DNA of 64,000 nucleotides, taken from positions 372,001 to 436,000 of the forward strand of contig JALBYC010000003.1 in the NCBI GenBank assembly GCA_023212645.1, given 5' to 3'. A model generated the notes under the pieces. The model was not told the DNA's origin and made no database searches. It saw only the letters and a program-made list of their open reading frames with translations. Positions 1 to 9,990 of this stretch are shown here, one piece after another (position 1 is the first letter of the stretch; the number at the start of each line of letters is the position of its first letter). This stretch comes from Farysia itapuensis (taxonomy: Eukaryota > Basidiomycota > Ustilaginomycetes > Ustilaginales > Ustilaginaceae). Made by a program: the position numbers and the translations under genes.

Positions 1-1
1 A

Positions 2-2767
2 AGCGCACACCAGCCACGGAGCAAGAGGAGGCGCTTAGGCTCTCCAAGCACCGATTCCTCTAATGAGTCTTTGTCTTCCTCATCATCTCCGCCAGGGATG
101 GACTCTCTCGAACCTACTCCGAATGATCTCATCCAGCAGAGTACAACCATCTTTGAGTCTCTTACCTCTGATCTTCCAACACCTTCGGAAGAAAGAAGAC
201 CTTCAATGCTTCCGCGAAGCTCCTTCCAGACTCTGAATGACGATGAGGCTACGGCGCTTGCTGCTTTGACCAAGCATCACAGAGGTCGCAACATGTCGCC
301 GACACGCATCAAGCGTCGGTCTTCCTCTAGCGCTTCCAGAAATCAAGCAGCTACATCCACGAGCCACAACAAAACGGAGGCACCATCGGGACACGAGTTT
401 CCAGCAGATGCAGCATTGACGCCGCACATCAAGACGCGATCTGGACGCATGGTTTCCATCTCTGTGTACGAAAAGTCGTTCTTCGACCTGCTTATCTCCA
501 AGTACCTCAACTACATGAACGGCGCTCTGCCCGTCTTCAATCAGCTCAAACTCCTGAAGATTGCAGCTCAGGTATACGAGGAAGACCGCCGCTTGCAAAC
601 AGCTCTACACGCAGAAACCAACACCAGCGAGATGCCGCCTCCTCCGACGCCAGCAGAACGAGCTTCCCTCACAAGAAACCGCTACACGATCCTAATGGTG
701 CTATCCATTGCACTCGCATCCCTTAGCCGCAGACATCACTACAGCTCAGATCTGCGAAAACTCGGTCACCAGTACTGGACAGAGGCTCAATCGCTTTTTC
801 CCGCCTGTTTCCGGTGTCCCGATCTGGACAAGCTGAGAGCAACTCTGCTGCAACTTGAATACGCCTGTCTTGTCCCTACTGCAGGAAGCGTGTGGGAATT
901 GTCTGGCGTGGCTATGCGCCTCGTCACAGAGCTCAACCTGCATTTCGATCGTGATTATGACTCTATCACGCAAGCCAGATTCGGCATTGAAACGCTCGAC
1001 ATGCGACGTCGACTCTTTTGGACAAGCTACTGTCTGGATCGTAGTCTAGCCGTGGCTCTTGCCCGTCCACCTGGCCTGTCTGATGCCTGGATCCACGTAC
1101 AGCTTCCAAGTCTGCTGTCGGATCAAGACCTGCTTCGACTCGAGAGTGACCCTTCGAGTGTGGTGACGGATCAGGTGGATCCGCTCAAGCAGACTTTCCG
1201 CGCTCATATTGCCCTCCGCCGTATCCAATCCGAGATTCTCTGTCGATTGCACAGCGTCAATCCGCGTGACTATGCGCTGGATGACCTCAACTCGATACCA
1301 ATGCGGCAATCGCTGGCTGTAGTGATGGACGTTGGACCGCCGACACCCAATGTAGAATGGCAGACACGCATGATGGCCAAGCTGAGCGAATGGAAAACCG
1401 ACTCTGTCCAGCCCAGGTCTACAACGCCGCCGAATGTAGACAAGACTGGGAGTGCAAGATCCGAGCTGCAGGCGTCAAATGCATCTCCGTTTGTCACGCA
1501 GGACTGGGTGGACCTCAACTACCATTTGTCCACCTCTTTGCTCTTCCGACCCTCGCCAAACAACCCTCGACCCGATCAGAACGGTCTGAGGCAGGCCTTT
1601 ATCGCATCTGGTCAAGCCATGAAGATCTACAAAAATATGCATCGCAACATGACGATCAATTTCCCCTGGCTCGCAACTCATCATCTCTTCATTTCGGGGC
1701 TGACCCATCTGAATTCGCTCGAGAAGCTGGCGCGGTATGGTATTCCGTGTCCGCAGCCGATTTACGAGGTGGTCTACAACGTGCAAGGCTGTGCGTCTAC
1801 TTTGCAAGCGCTTACTTCTCGCGATGACGGGTATGGGGCCAGGATTCGCGACACCTTTGACACGGCTTCTTCCGCTGTGCTCCGCAGTGTGCTCGACTCA
1901 TCTTCGCAACCGTCCACAGCTGCGTATTCCAATGGTATGAATGGCTTCTCGGCGTCTGGACGAGCTGCTTCTGCGGCTGGAAGGGATAGCATGGCTTTCG
2001 ATGCTATCTTCCATGGCGCTGTGAATTCTCCTTCGCCGTATCCGCAGTCTTCTCCCTCGTCAACTCACGCGCCGGGCGACGATTCGCAAAACAGCGTGCA
2101 GAGAGCCGCCCATCATGAGGGAATTCTTCAAGCCACACACCATCCAACGTGGCTGTCGGATGCGACGTGGAATTCGATCAATGCAATGGGGAGTGCACCG
2201 CCGCCTGGTTCCACCATTCTCGTCGCAGCTCCGCCGCGGTCAGCCCGACACGCAAGCTTCTTGCCGACGTCCAGCGACAGAAGTACGCAGTACGGCGGCC
2301 AGCTCAGTCCCTTTCCGTCATCGTCGACGCTGTCTGCACAACAACCTTCCTACGGTCAGGGCTCATCTGCTACTCCAATGGAAAGTCTGCAAGCGAGCAT
2401 GCCTGAGTTGCCGTCCAGCAGTGACTCACAACAGCAACAGACCACACAGCCATCTTCCACGTTTGGCTTCCACGACTATCTATTGCAGCCGTACGACGGT
2501 GGTTCAGACAGTATGTCGTTGCCACTTGACGGTCTGGGAGCGGGGATGACGAGTTCGAGCTCGGCCGTGCACAACAGCCCCTTTTTCCCATCGCTGGCAG
2601 CTTCACCCTACCCTTTGGTGCCATCGACTGGCAATGCGTATGGGACGCAAAGCAAGACTGAACCGAATGCCGGCTCCCTCTCCGCAGACGCAGACGCCTG
2701 GCTCAACTTCCTACCGCTCCTACAAGCCGACTCTTCCCAGCCAGGAGCCAGCTCACATACGACTTGA
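2..2767 (+). CDS. Fungal-specific transcription factor, 5' end cut by window edge
   Basis: The reading frame is open from base 2, with no stop before the left edge, so the gene begins outside the window. The visible 921 residues start with a basic stretch (PRSKRRRLGSPS), typical of the linker after a Zn2Cys6 DNA-binding cluster; the cluster itself would lie upstream and is not seen. Roughly residues 150-420 carry the fungal transcription factor middle homology region, including the characteristic MRRRLFWTSYCLDRS and ARPPGLSD segments. The C-terminal third is rich in Ser, Gln and Pro, as in activation domains. It probably acts in the nucleus on RNA polymerase II promoters; target genes cannot be read from sequence. 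An exon boundary near the left edge cannot be excluded. Its 3' end faces SPC1, 63 bp away. Confidence 0.85.
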   Translation, partial: SAHQPRSKRRRLGSPSTDSSNESLSSSSSPPGMDSLEPTPNDLIQQSTTIFESLTSDLPTPSEERRPSMLPRSSFQTLNDDEATALAALTKHHRGRNMSPTRIKRRSSSSASRNQAATSTSHNKTEAPSGHEFPADAALTPHIKTRSGRMVSISVYEKSFFDLLISKYLNYMNGALPVFNQLKLLKIAAQVYEEDRRLQTALHAETNTSEMPPPPTPAERASLTRNRYTILMVLSIALASLSRRHHYSSDLRKLGHQYWTEAQSLFPACFRCPDLDKLRATLLQLEYACLVPTAGSVWELSGVAMRLVTELNLHFDRDYDSITQARFGIETLDMRRRLFWTSYCLDRSLAVALARPPGLSDAWIHVQLPSLLSDQDLLRLESDPSSVVTDQVDPLKQTFRAHIALRRIQSEILCRLHSVNPRDYALDDLNSIPMRQSLAVVMDVGPPTPNVEWQTRMMAKLSEWKTDSVQPRSTTPPNVDKTGSARSELQASNASPFVTQDWVDLNYHLSTSLLFRPSPNNPRPDQNGLRQAFIASGQAMKIYKNMHRNMTINFPWLATHHLFISGLTHLNSLEKLARYGIPCPQPIYEVVYNVQGCASTLQALTSRDDGYGARIRDTFDTASSAVLRSVLDSSSQPSTAAYSNGMNGFSASGRAASAAGRDSMAFDAIFHGAVNSPSPYPQSSPSSTHAPGDDSQNSVQRAAHHEGILQATHHPTWLSDATWNSINAMGSAPPPGSTILVAAPPRSARHASFLPTSSDRSTQYGGQLSPFPSSSTLSAQQPSYGQGSSATPMESLQASMPELPSSSDSQQQQTTQPSSTFGFHDYLLQPYDGGSDSMSLPLDGLGAGMTSSSSAVHNSPFFPSLAASPYPLVPSTGNAYGTQSKTEPNAGSLSADADAWLNFLPLLQADSSQPGASSHTT

Positions 2768-2830
2768 TACCAATGACAAACTGCGATTTCGATTGGACAC
2801 GCTGCATGTCGCCGAAGCTGGCGCGCATGG

Positions 2831-3305
2831 CTATGTTGAGGTTGCAAGATGTGAAACTTTTGTGCGCTTTGTACTCGTCGTAGGTTTCGAAATCTGTGCT
2901 GGCATGTCTTGGGCAGCAGAGGCGGGTAGCCACTCTACGTGGTGCTTGTTGTAAAACGGCCACGGTGGTACGGTCACCTGCACACAGGGACCTGTCAGTT
3001 CATTGCACTCTCACTAATCCAGCAGATGTGCGCAGGACTCACAATCACGGCGACGATGAAGGTGAAGCCATACATGAGCATGCACAGGTACAGATTCTGC
3101 ATCCACCATCCGACGAGAAAGGCCACTGCTGCGCCCATGACCAGACTCTCCTGCATGATCCGATCGGCCAGCCTCTGCCCTTGAAAGTCCTGCCATGAGA
3201 AAAGGTCCCAGGGGGAAGCAGGGGGTCAGCTGTGAGCAATACTCGAGAGCAGGTGAGCGTGAAACATACGATTTTCCCATCGATCAGCTTCTGTACTGCG
3301 TCCAT
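2831..3305 (-). CDS. SPC1: Signal peptidase complex subunit 1 (SPC12 family), three exons
   Basis: Exons on the minus strand: 3305-3270, 3189-3043 and 2977-2831, giving 109 residues. Introns are 80 bp (GTATGT...GGCAG) and 65 bp (GTGAGT...TGCAG). The joined protein starts MDAVQKLIDGKIDFQGQRLA, followed by two hydrophobic spans (about residues 28-44 and 47-62) and then PPWPFYNKHHVEWLP, the conserved hallmark after the second membrane span in SPC1/SPCS1. It is a small, non-catalytic ER membrane subunit of the complex that removes signal peptides. No single open frame covers it, so simple ORF calling misses it. The first exon has only 12 codons and starts at the first in-frame ATG. Convergent with the transcription factor gene. 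Family call is firm; no enzyme activity is expected. Confidence 0.9.
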
Positions 3306-4189
3306 GGATTGTTGCGATGTGGGGACTTGTGAAGAAGACAAGGGCGCAAATGCGTGTTGGTCTCTCGAGTCTCGACTTCATTTCAGGGTCCAAACGTCCA
3401 AAGCTCGAGGTTATAAAGCACTGTCCTTCCCCATTTCTTCTCCTGTCCTTCTGTCCGCCACGACTGTGAGCCCTTCTACTGATCAAGAGTCTGATTGCTA
3501 CTTCGTAGGTATGTCGCTACAACTGCTCCAATGTGAACCGGAGGCTGACTGAGCAGCCAGTGATGATGCAGGGCGGATCCAGCGGCAGCTTCCTGGTGTC
3601 GCGGCCAGCAGGCGAAGCAGACTAGACGAGAACTGGCTCACATCCAGGCCCGGCTACACAGACCCTTGCTTAGCATGAGAAGACTACAAGGCGCACGCTG
3701 GTGGGGCGCAGCGATACAAGGCACGCTTCGCGATAGGGTCAGGACAACCAGCTCGCAACACGGAAGTCAGCAGCACGTCATTCCGTAACGCGGAGGGAGC
3801 CTGGCGCGGATTTTGCGTATCCACCAGGGCCTTGTGAACATTGTCGTCGGCTATCACAAGGCCAGGAGCACTACGCAAAGGGCTTGGTGCTTTTGCCCTT
3901 AGGTGGTCCAGGTGCTGGTGCAGTTTCTTGCCCTTGTGCAGCCCTTCCGGGATTGTCTGGCGCGGAAGGTGGGACCCTTCTGCTTACTTTTTGCCCGCAG
4001 GGTCTGCTTTGGACCAGAGCTGGAAAAGCTTGGAAGTGCGGGCCACTTCTGTGCCATCCTGAAAGCGGCTTCGAGAAGGACGGTAGGACAGGCGATTTCG
4101 ACAAGTCCATGGAGGCATCTGGTCATCTCGTCATCCTCCCAATATCTTGGGCCGTTCATCCAGATGCTGGAGAGCGGGGAGCTGGACAG
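3306..4189. other. SPC1 upstream region and unassigned sequence next to the transposon block
   Basis: The first few hundred bases should hold the SPC1 promoter. From about 3600 the sequence has short open frames on both strands (for example minus 3899-4110, Pro/Ser-rich) with no domain I recognise. It is probably decayed transposon DNA adjoining the gag remnants that begin near 4300. No RNA gene or clear LTR edge is visible. Confidence 0.4.
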
Positions 4190-4299
4190 CGCGGAAACCA
4201 ATGTACATGCGCCACTCCCAAGCGTCGTGCATTGGCAGCAGGCGGGCCATGGCGTAGAGTGCGGAGAGCGCTTGTATGGCCGGACGCTCACCTCCGCTG

Positions 4300-4930
4300 C
4301 TGCACTTGACCCACACGCAACCCAGCAGGCCGAACGCCAGTGGACGACCTCACTCGAACAGGAGCTAACTCGTCTCCGCGACGAGCTGACCGCATCGCAG
4401 GCGATGTTGGAGACCAAGGACAGGGAATTGGTCGTCATACGAACGACGCACACCGCCGCCCCCAACCTGTCCCTTGGCCGGTCCAAAGCCTGGCCGGACC
4501 CCAAAGAGTTCTCTGGCGAGAAGGACGCAAGCACGTTTGATTCGTGGTTGATCTCTGTCCGAGCCAAGCTGAAACAGAACGCCGACTGGTATGTGACGGA
4601 CGAAGCACGAATCACATACGTGCACACTCGCCTCACCGGTCTGGCTGACCAATTGGTCGCTCCGCGCCTTGGCGAGGACACGAAGGACCCCTACGTCACC
4701 GTCGAAGACATGTTGGAACATCTGCGTCAGCTCTTAGCCAGAGTAACCGCCGCCTTATCGCACAGGCAACGTTCGACGATTTCAAGATGCGGCCCGCCGA
4801 CACGTTCCAGACGTTCTACCGAACGTTGTCTTCTCCATTTCACCCTCAGTCTGTGCCGAGCCTCCAACTCGCCCATCCCTGAGCCTGACACTTACTTTGG
4901 AGCGAGTCAAATCTCTGGCAGATGTTCGTG
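4300..4930 (+). pseudogene. Retrotransposon gag remnant A1 (Ty3-like capsid)
   Basis: The frame carries a coiled-coil-like stretch beginning QAERQWTTSLEQELTRLRDE, then the capsid-type start WPDPKEFSGEKDASTFDSWL and TRLTGLADQLVAPRLG, about 4325-4735. Similarity then jumps frame near 4738 (IAQATFDDFKMRPADTFQTF in another frame), so a frameshift breaks the gene. No protease or polymerase follows in this orientation. Family call rests on the layout of retrotransposon gag proteins; gypsy membership is inferred. Confidence 0.7.
4327..4523. repeat. Diverged inverted repeat with 8279-8481
   Basis: The segment at 4327-4523 on the plus strand matches the minus strand of 8279-8481. By eye about four bases in five agree, and the encoded gag peptides are nearly the same (QAERQWTTSLEQELTRLRDE in both). 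The two copies lie about 3.8 kb apart in opposite orientation, flanking the copia remnant. They look like two old insertions of one family rather than terminal repeats of a single element, because both carry gag coding sequence. Confidence 0.75.
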
Positions 4931-5039
4931 ACCTCGCCCTCTTCGCTTCTGACTCCATGGTGTCTTACACCATCGAGTCTAGTCACCACACCTCTGTGTG
5001 TCAAGATGACTCGGATCTACTCTATTGCGCTATCCCTCA

Positions 5040-5345
5040 TCGCCTTCCGGCCTCTGTGACCCTTACGGTGACAACCTGGTCGAAGCCTTCATCAACGCGG
5101 TGAACGCGCAATTCTTGTTTGAAAACCGCCTAAGCGACAGACAGAAAATTGCGTTGGCAATTACCTACTTCGAGGCAGAAAGGCCCGCAGAACAATGGAT
5201 GCGTCCATACGTTCGCTTCCTATATGATCAGGCCGGAGCAAACTTGATTCTATATTAGCACTTGGGCTACTCATTTCCGGGACTTCAATGATACTCTCGC
5301 AGAGCACAGTGACCATGTACGAGCCAATCCTCCAGCGGCTGCGTG
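5040..5345 (+). pseudogene. Retrotransposon gag remnant B
   Basis: The frame from about 5058 reads LVEAFINAVNAQFLFENRLS and then AERPAEQWMRPYVRFL, the usual capsid core of basidiomycete Ty3-like gag proteins. It stops at 5256, but homologous-looking sequence continues in another frame (WATHFRDFNDTLAEHSDHVR, about 5265-5330), so at least one frameshift is present. It differs from gag A and C. No polymerase genes follow. Confidence 0.6.
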
Positions 5346-5748
5346 ACAACAAACTGTGCCGTCGATGTAGCCCTCACACATCACCGAGCCACTGTAGTCC
5401 CGTCCCCACCTATCCCGCAAATGTTTATGTGATTTTCTATCGAGTTGTCCGTATTAGATGTGCTACTATAATTGCCAGTGGATTCCTCGAGTCTGATGTC
5501 ACGTTGCTGGCCCAGTTGCCTGATGCTCGGCTCCTCGATCTTGCGGCGGACGATATGGCTAATATGTAGATTACTATGACACGGGTGCTTGTATCTGAGA
5601 TGGTGGTCTAATCTAGGGATGCGGCCTGAGAATCAGACCTTATATAGCAACTAGTTTTGCTGCGGCATTGGCTCTCCAGGCAGGAGGTCCTGGTTTGAGG
5701 TCCAGTGTGTCACGTCACGTGGTTCAGTCGTGTCAACACTTGAACACG
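5345..5748 (-). repeat. Probable 3' LTR of the copia remnant
   Basis: Read on the minus strand, a purine-rich run (GAGGGGGCG) near 5750-5757 is followed at once by TGTTCAAGTGTTGACACGAC. This is the classic arrangement of a polypurine tract and the TG start of an LTR. A TATA-like CTATATAAGG lies about 100 bases inside (5642-5651). Only one copy is visible in the window, and the far edge (toward 5345) is a guess because no terminal CA or target-site duplication could be fixed. Confidence 0.5.
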
Positions 5749-5781
5749 CCCCCTCGACTGTATCACGGCGCTGCTGACGCG

Positions 5782-8131
5782 CTAGGATCGATTTCGCGTT
5801 GATGTGGGGACTTGGGCAGCAAAAGACCGATCGCCGTGCTGTTCCTCTCGATCATCTTGATGCCCGCTGGCTTGTTGACCTACAAAGATGGCCGGCACAG
5901 CCTTGTGCGAGATATTGTTCGTGCGCTTGGATGCAGGGATATGGACCCAAGCCAGGCATCCGAAGGTGCGGAGTTTCTTGTATAGCGGGAGGGCAGTCTT
6001 GCGGTAAAAACGCTCGTACGGCTTCTCTCCATTCACGTTTGGGATAAGATTGAACACATACGCCGCATGCTTTGCGGCTAGCGGCCACAATACAATTGGG
6101 ACGGACTGCGTCAGCATGAGTGTATTGGTCATGTTTTGCAGAGTTCGGTTCATTCGTTCAATCTTGCCGTTCGTCTTGCTGTCGTATGGCGTTGTGCATT
6201 GCCACACGACGCCATGTTTTCGTTGCCAAGCATTAGGCGGTAGAGTTGTCGAACTCGCGACCATAATCCGAGCGAATCGCTTTGAGAACGTGTCCGGTTT
6301 GTTTTTGCGCCCGCTCAACTCAATCGAGGAAGGCATGGACGGCGTTGGACTTGGTTGTGAGGGGAATGACGCTAGCGTATCTCGAGGCATCGTCCATAAT
6401 GGTGAGTGCGTATCGTGACTCGGTCTGGACGTTATCCAGGTCAATCAGATCGATGTGGACGACATCAAGGGGATTTCTGGCGGTGGTGGTTTCGCGGCGT
6501 GGGTGCTGCGCCTGGGTAGACTGTGTAATTGCGCAAGCGTCGCCAGATTGCGAGGTAGCAATATCAATAGGAGAGATACCGGATTGGGCGTAGTGCCTGC
6601 GAACCGCAGCCGTTTTGTCGCGACCGGGATGTGGGCGAGACGGTGGTGGATTGGGTTCTGAATCGGGGCGCTACGCGTCTGGGCAAGTAGAGCGCGCGGT
6701 TGTACGCGTGGCGACTCGGATTTGAAGATGAAAATTTTGTTGGTGTGATCGATGCTGCCGGTGTGAACATGACCATCGGAAGTTGTGATTCGAACTCCGG
6801 AAGGGAAGAACTTGATTTCGGCGCCGTCCATCACGAGTGCACATGGCGATAGGAGAGTCACGTCCAGGGCAGGCACGTGCAAAACCTCACGCAGTCGTAA
6901 GTAATTGGAAGCGGTTTTTATTTCGGTGGTGCCTGATGCAAGGACGGGAAGGGGATGACTATCGGCAGTGGTAACGTGCGACGGGCGGAGCACGGGCTCG
7001 ATGTCGTTCAACTGCTCTGCGCTGGGCGACATGTGACCCAACGCACCAGAGTCGACTAGCCATTCGTCGCGCTTGGCGAGTGTGAAGCCAGTGGTGGCAC
7101 GCATTGCAGCGTGCCCTACGCCGGATTTGCGGCTGGGGTTGTTGGGGTCGTCCTCCTTGTAGACCCGTTTGGGGCAGGCGTACATGCGATGCTCGTCGCT
7201 GCCACAGACCATGCAGTATGTTTGGCGTTCGTACTGCGGAGGTCGGATACGTTGGGGTCGTCCTCTTCGCGGCTGCCGAGCTACGTGTGCGGATCCTACC
7301 TTGTGATCTTGGTCCAGTGCGCATGGACTCTTCTTGATGGGCGATCAAGGTCTGCCAGGCAGAACGGAAGTCGTGGCCCAGGCGGTTCGACTTCAAGATC
7401 TGGACTTGGACCGAGTACGAAGGCGTGGCCTCGACGCAGGCGAGCAGGCACTGGAGCATTTGGTCGTCCGTGATGGGTTGTCCGACGTTGATGCCTCGAA
7501 CCGCGAGTCGTTGCAGGTCTTGAATGGCCTTGGCGATGCCCAGGTGCTCCACCCGGACCCTGCCGAGGTCCGAGAGAATTTGGAGTCTCTCGAGGGCATC
7601 GTTCCTGGTCAACGTTCGTCGGAGGATCTCGTACAAGTCGTAGGCAAGCCAGGTTTCGCGTCCTGCGATGAGTATCTCGACTTCCGGTGCGTCCGGATCA
7701 GTTTATCTGATCATCTCAGTAGCAATCGCATTGGACATGCGTAGATTGCTCTCAGATTGACCGGGGAGTGTTCGGTCGAGAATGTAAGCTTTGGCTCCAG
7801 CAATGTCATCGAGACATTGACGGAGACGACGGTCCCACGGGTGCCAATTGGTGCCGTTAAGTTTCGGCATCCCGTCGAACTTCTTGCCCAGGTGGCCGAT
7901 TTGGTCACTCTGGACGTTGTTGAGCGCGTTGGCAAGCTTGAGGAGCATGGTGGCCTCGCTTGGCGCTTGAGGAGATGGTGTTTCAGCGGGAATGTCGTCA
8001 TCCGCTTCGTGGAGATTTTTGGCGGGAATGGTGTCGTCCGCGGTGCTGGGGGCCAGAGCGGGAATGGTATCGTCCGCTGTAACGGGAGCTACTCGGCTCG
8101 CCGGGGGTAATCTCGGATTCTTGGGAGGCAT
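5782..8131 (-). pseudogene. Ty1/copia gag-protease-integrase remnant, reverse transcriptase lost
   Basis: Read right to left on the minus strand. Gag begins with MPPKNPRLPPASR (ATG at 8131) and includes the GTNWHPWDRRLRQCLDD block, broken into several frames. Next come a CCHC knuckle (C-MV-C-GSDE-H-RMYA-C, about 7170-7215), an aspartic protease motif WLVDSGALGHM, and the pre-integrase HHRLAHIPVATKRLR. The integrase core follows, with SDYGREFDN in one frame and KTNGKIERMNRTLQN in another, so a frameshift sits near 6230. After the integrase C-terminal FGCLAWVHIPASKR segment the element runs almost directly into the polypurine tract: reverse transcriptase and RNase H are missing. It cannot move on its own. 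Confidence 0.85.
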
Positions 8132-8274
8132 TGTTCGTTGGTAGAGAATCGGGCTCTTAGTCTTTGGCGCAATTAGAGAGCTCTTCTGACATACTCGTCA
8201 AGTGCTGCTTGTGGGATGGGGGTATGCTCGATACACTTGTCCATTCCGACAAAGCCAACGAAGCAGGACAAGGG

Positions 8275-8870
8275 GCCGGCGTCCTTCTCGCCAGAGATTT
8301 CCTTGGGATCCGGCCAGGCTTTGGACCGGCTAAGAGACTCTTTGGGAACAGCGTTGCGCGTAGTTCGGAGGGCGGCCAATCTCCTGTCCTTTGTCTCTAG
8401 CATCGCCTGCGATGTGGTTAGCTCGTCACGGAGGCGAGTTAGCTCCTGTTCGAGGGACGTTGTCCATTGGCGTTCGGCCTGAGCGCGGGGTGCATCAGGT
8501 CGTTCAGCGAGCGGACAAACGAGTCCGGATCTTGGACGTCGGCGCGGGCGTCGGCGAGGGCATACGTGTCTGGTCGGGCCGCGATGTTGGCGACGATGGG
8601 CATCACCTTGTTCATAAGAATGGAGAGGCGGGGCGTGTATCGAGGGCCGGGGGGAGTCGACCTGGGGGGTTGCGTGTGGGTCAGTTGATCGGAGTCCGTG
8701 TTGAACGAAAGGGCCGCCATCCAGTGTTGTGTCGGATGAGCGACATGGAGAAGTCGAGAACGAGGGCTTCGATGATGTTGGGCTCGTCGTAGGCGTCGAC
8801 GGCGTCCGTAAGTCTCTCCCATGATTGCATTTGCTCAGCAGTCGGTTCAATGGACATGTCAGGCTCAGCT
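8275..8870 (-). pseudogene. Retrotransposon gag remnant A2 (N-terminal part)
   Basis: The minus strand starts near 8860 with MSIEPTAEQMQSWERLTDAV, passes through frameshifts (LSILMNKVMPIVANIAARPD in a second frame), and reaches the same coiled-coil-like block as remnant A1. It ends abruptly after the WPDPKEISGEKDA segment near 8277, where A1 continues. This copy shows the N-terminal part that is unclear in A1. The abrupt end marks an old deletion or insertion junction. Confidence 0.7.
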
Positions 8871-8904
8871 GCAGCTGTGGTAAAGTGCTTCCCCACAACA
8901 ACTT

Positions 8905-9003
8905 TAGGACGTTGGTTGCGAACAAGATGTCAGGACGCACCGTGGTTGATAACCATAGCAGCTTGCCCCCTAATTGTTGGTACGACTCCCTAAGAGTTTC
9001 CAC
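8905..9003 (-). pseudogene. Copia reverse transcriptase/RNase H junction scrap
   Basis: About 33 codons on the minus strand resemble the end of a Ty1/copia reverse transcriptase: YQQLGGKLLWLSTTVRPDIL followed by FATNVL. It joins directly to the upstream side of gag A2, which belongs to a different superfamily. It may be the missing part of the copia element at 5782-8131 or come from another copy. Too short to say more. Confidence 0.55.
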
Positions 9004-9028
9004 CCCCTCACGTGGCTAGGGGTACCTA

Positions 9029-9990
9029 GTCATCGGACACCACGATGAGATAATCTTGCACAGTAGCGCGAGAGAGTGCAGGGTCGAATGGGCGAAGACG
9101 TGTGGTGAGGACTTGCGTGGTACGAAAGTTGCTGAGGACGATACGTTGAGCCATGTTCATCCGACATTCTGGACCAGGACGGCACCAACGAAGAGCTCTT
9201 TCGAAGACATGATCCATGGCGATAGAGATGCGGCTCAGCGGTCCGTGGTCATCTGCGTTTGGCAAGACATACGAAGAGAGCACCTCGGCTGTCTTGAGGC
9301 CGTTGAAGTGATCTTCGATGGCCGTGCTGTGAAGCCAAGGCGCGCGAGCTGAATGATGCTCGAAGTCTGCTATAACATCGTCACTGCTGGAAGATGACTG
9401 GCTCGAAGAGCGCATGCATTGGGTGGTCAAATTGTATCTCTTCGGCCATTGTTGCTTGCTCGGACGCCGACGGTGGCCAAATGGTTGAAGCGAGAGAAGA
9501 AAGCGTGGAAGGACATGTCGGCCGGCATGCGGAGGGCTTTGAAATCTTGTCTGGCGAGGACCCGCTGGTTGGGGTCGGTGTACAGGACTCGAAGGTGGTC
9601 CAGCAGGTCGGTCGAGGACCTGTAGGGGTCGTCCGAGCCGTGGCGGAGGCGGGCGTTTACGTGGGTGAGGGCAGCACCGGACAGACGGCTGGCAATGTAA
9701 ATTGTGCGGATGCTGTGTGTCGGGAACAAGTGGGCGTTCCCCTCGAGCTGGACGATCCAATCGTCGAAGAGCGGCAAGTTCGAGCCGGAGAAGAGCTGAG
9801 GGTCGGGGAGTTTGACCGTTTTGGCAGATGGGACAGGCTCGCGGACGAATAGGTCGAGGACGGAAGCGGCGGTGGCGGCAGGCGAGGAGGACTGGCGACC
9901 CCGACCTCCCCGGCGGTGTCCGCGATTTGATTAATCTTGGCCTCGTGGCCAGCCGCATCAGGCGCTGTTTGCCTGGCATTTTCAACAAGA
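9029..9990 (-). pseudogene. Retrotransposon gag remnant C
   Basis: On the minus strand, one frame (about 9850-9427) reads VKLPDPQLFSGSNLPLFDDW, then TIYIASRLSGAALTHVNARL and FKALRMPADMSFHAFFSRFN, a Ty3-like capsid. The downstream part (about 9400-9029, with DHVFERALRWCRPGPECRMN) is in another frame, so a frameshift near 9420 breaks it. Related in plan to gag A but clearly diverged. Confidence 0.65.

Larger units (their letters stand above)
4190..9990. mobile_element. Nest of degenerate LTR retrotransposons
   Basis: About 5.8 kb made only of broken retroelement pieces: two plus-strand gag fragments, a minus-strand Ty1/copia gag-protease-integrase stretch with a probable 3' LTR, a second copy of the first gag on the minus strand, a short reverse transcriptase scrap, and a third gag on the minus strand. 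All show frameshifts or internal stops. Orientation changes and abrupt junctions suggest repeated insertion and deletion. No complete element and no matched LTR pair is visible. Outer borders are approximate. Confidence 0.85.

Noticed and set aside
8173..9003. 276-codon minus-strand open frame read as one protein
   Set aside because: It is a chance fusion of a copia reverse transcriptase scrap, out-of-frame gag A2, and in-frame gag A2. The pieces belong to different elements.
9026..9988. 320-codon minus-strand open frame
   Set aside because: Only its last third agrees with gag; the first part is a Pro/Arg-rich shadow of the true gag C frame (9427-9850).
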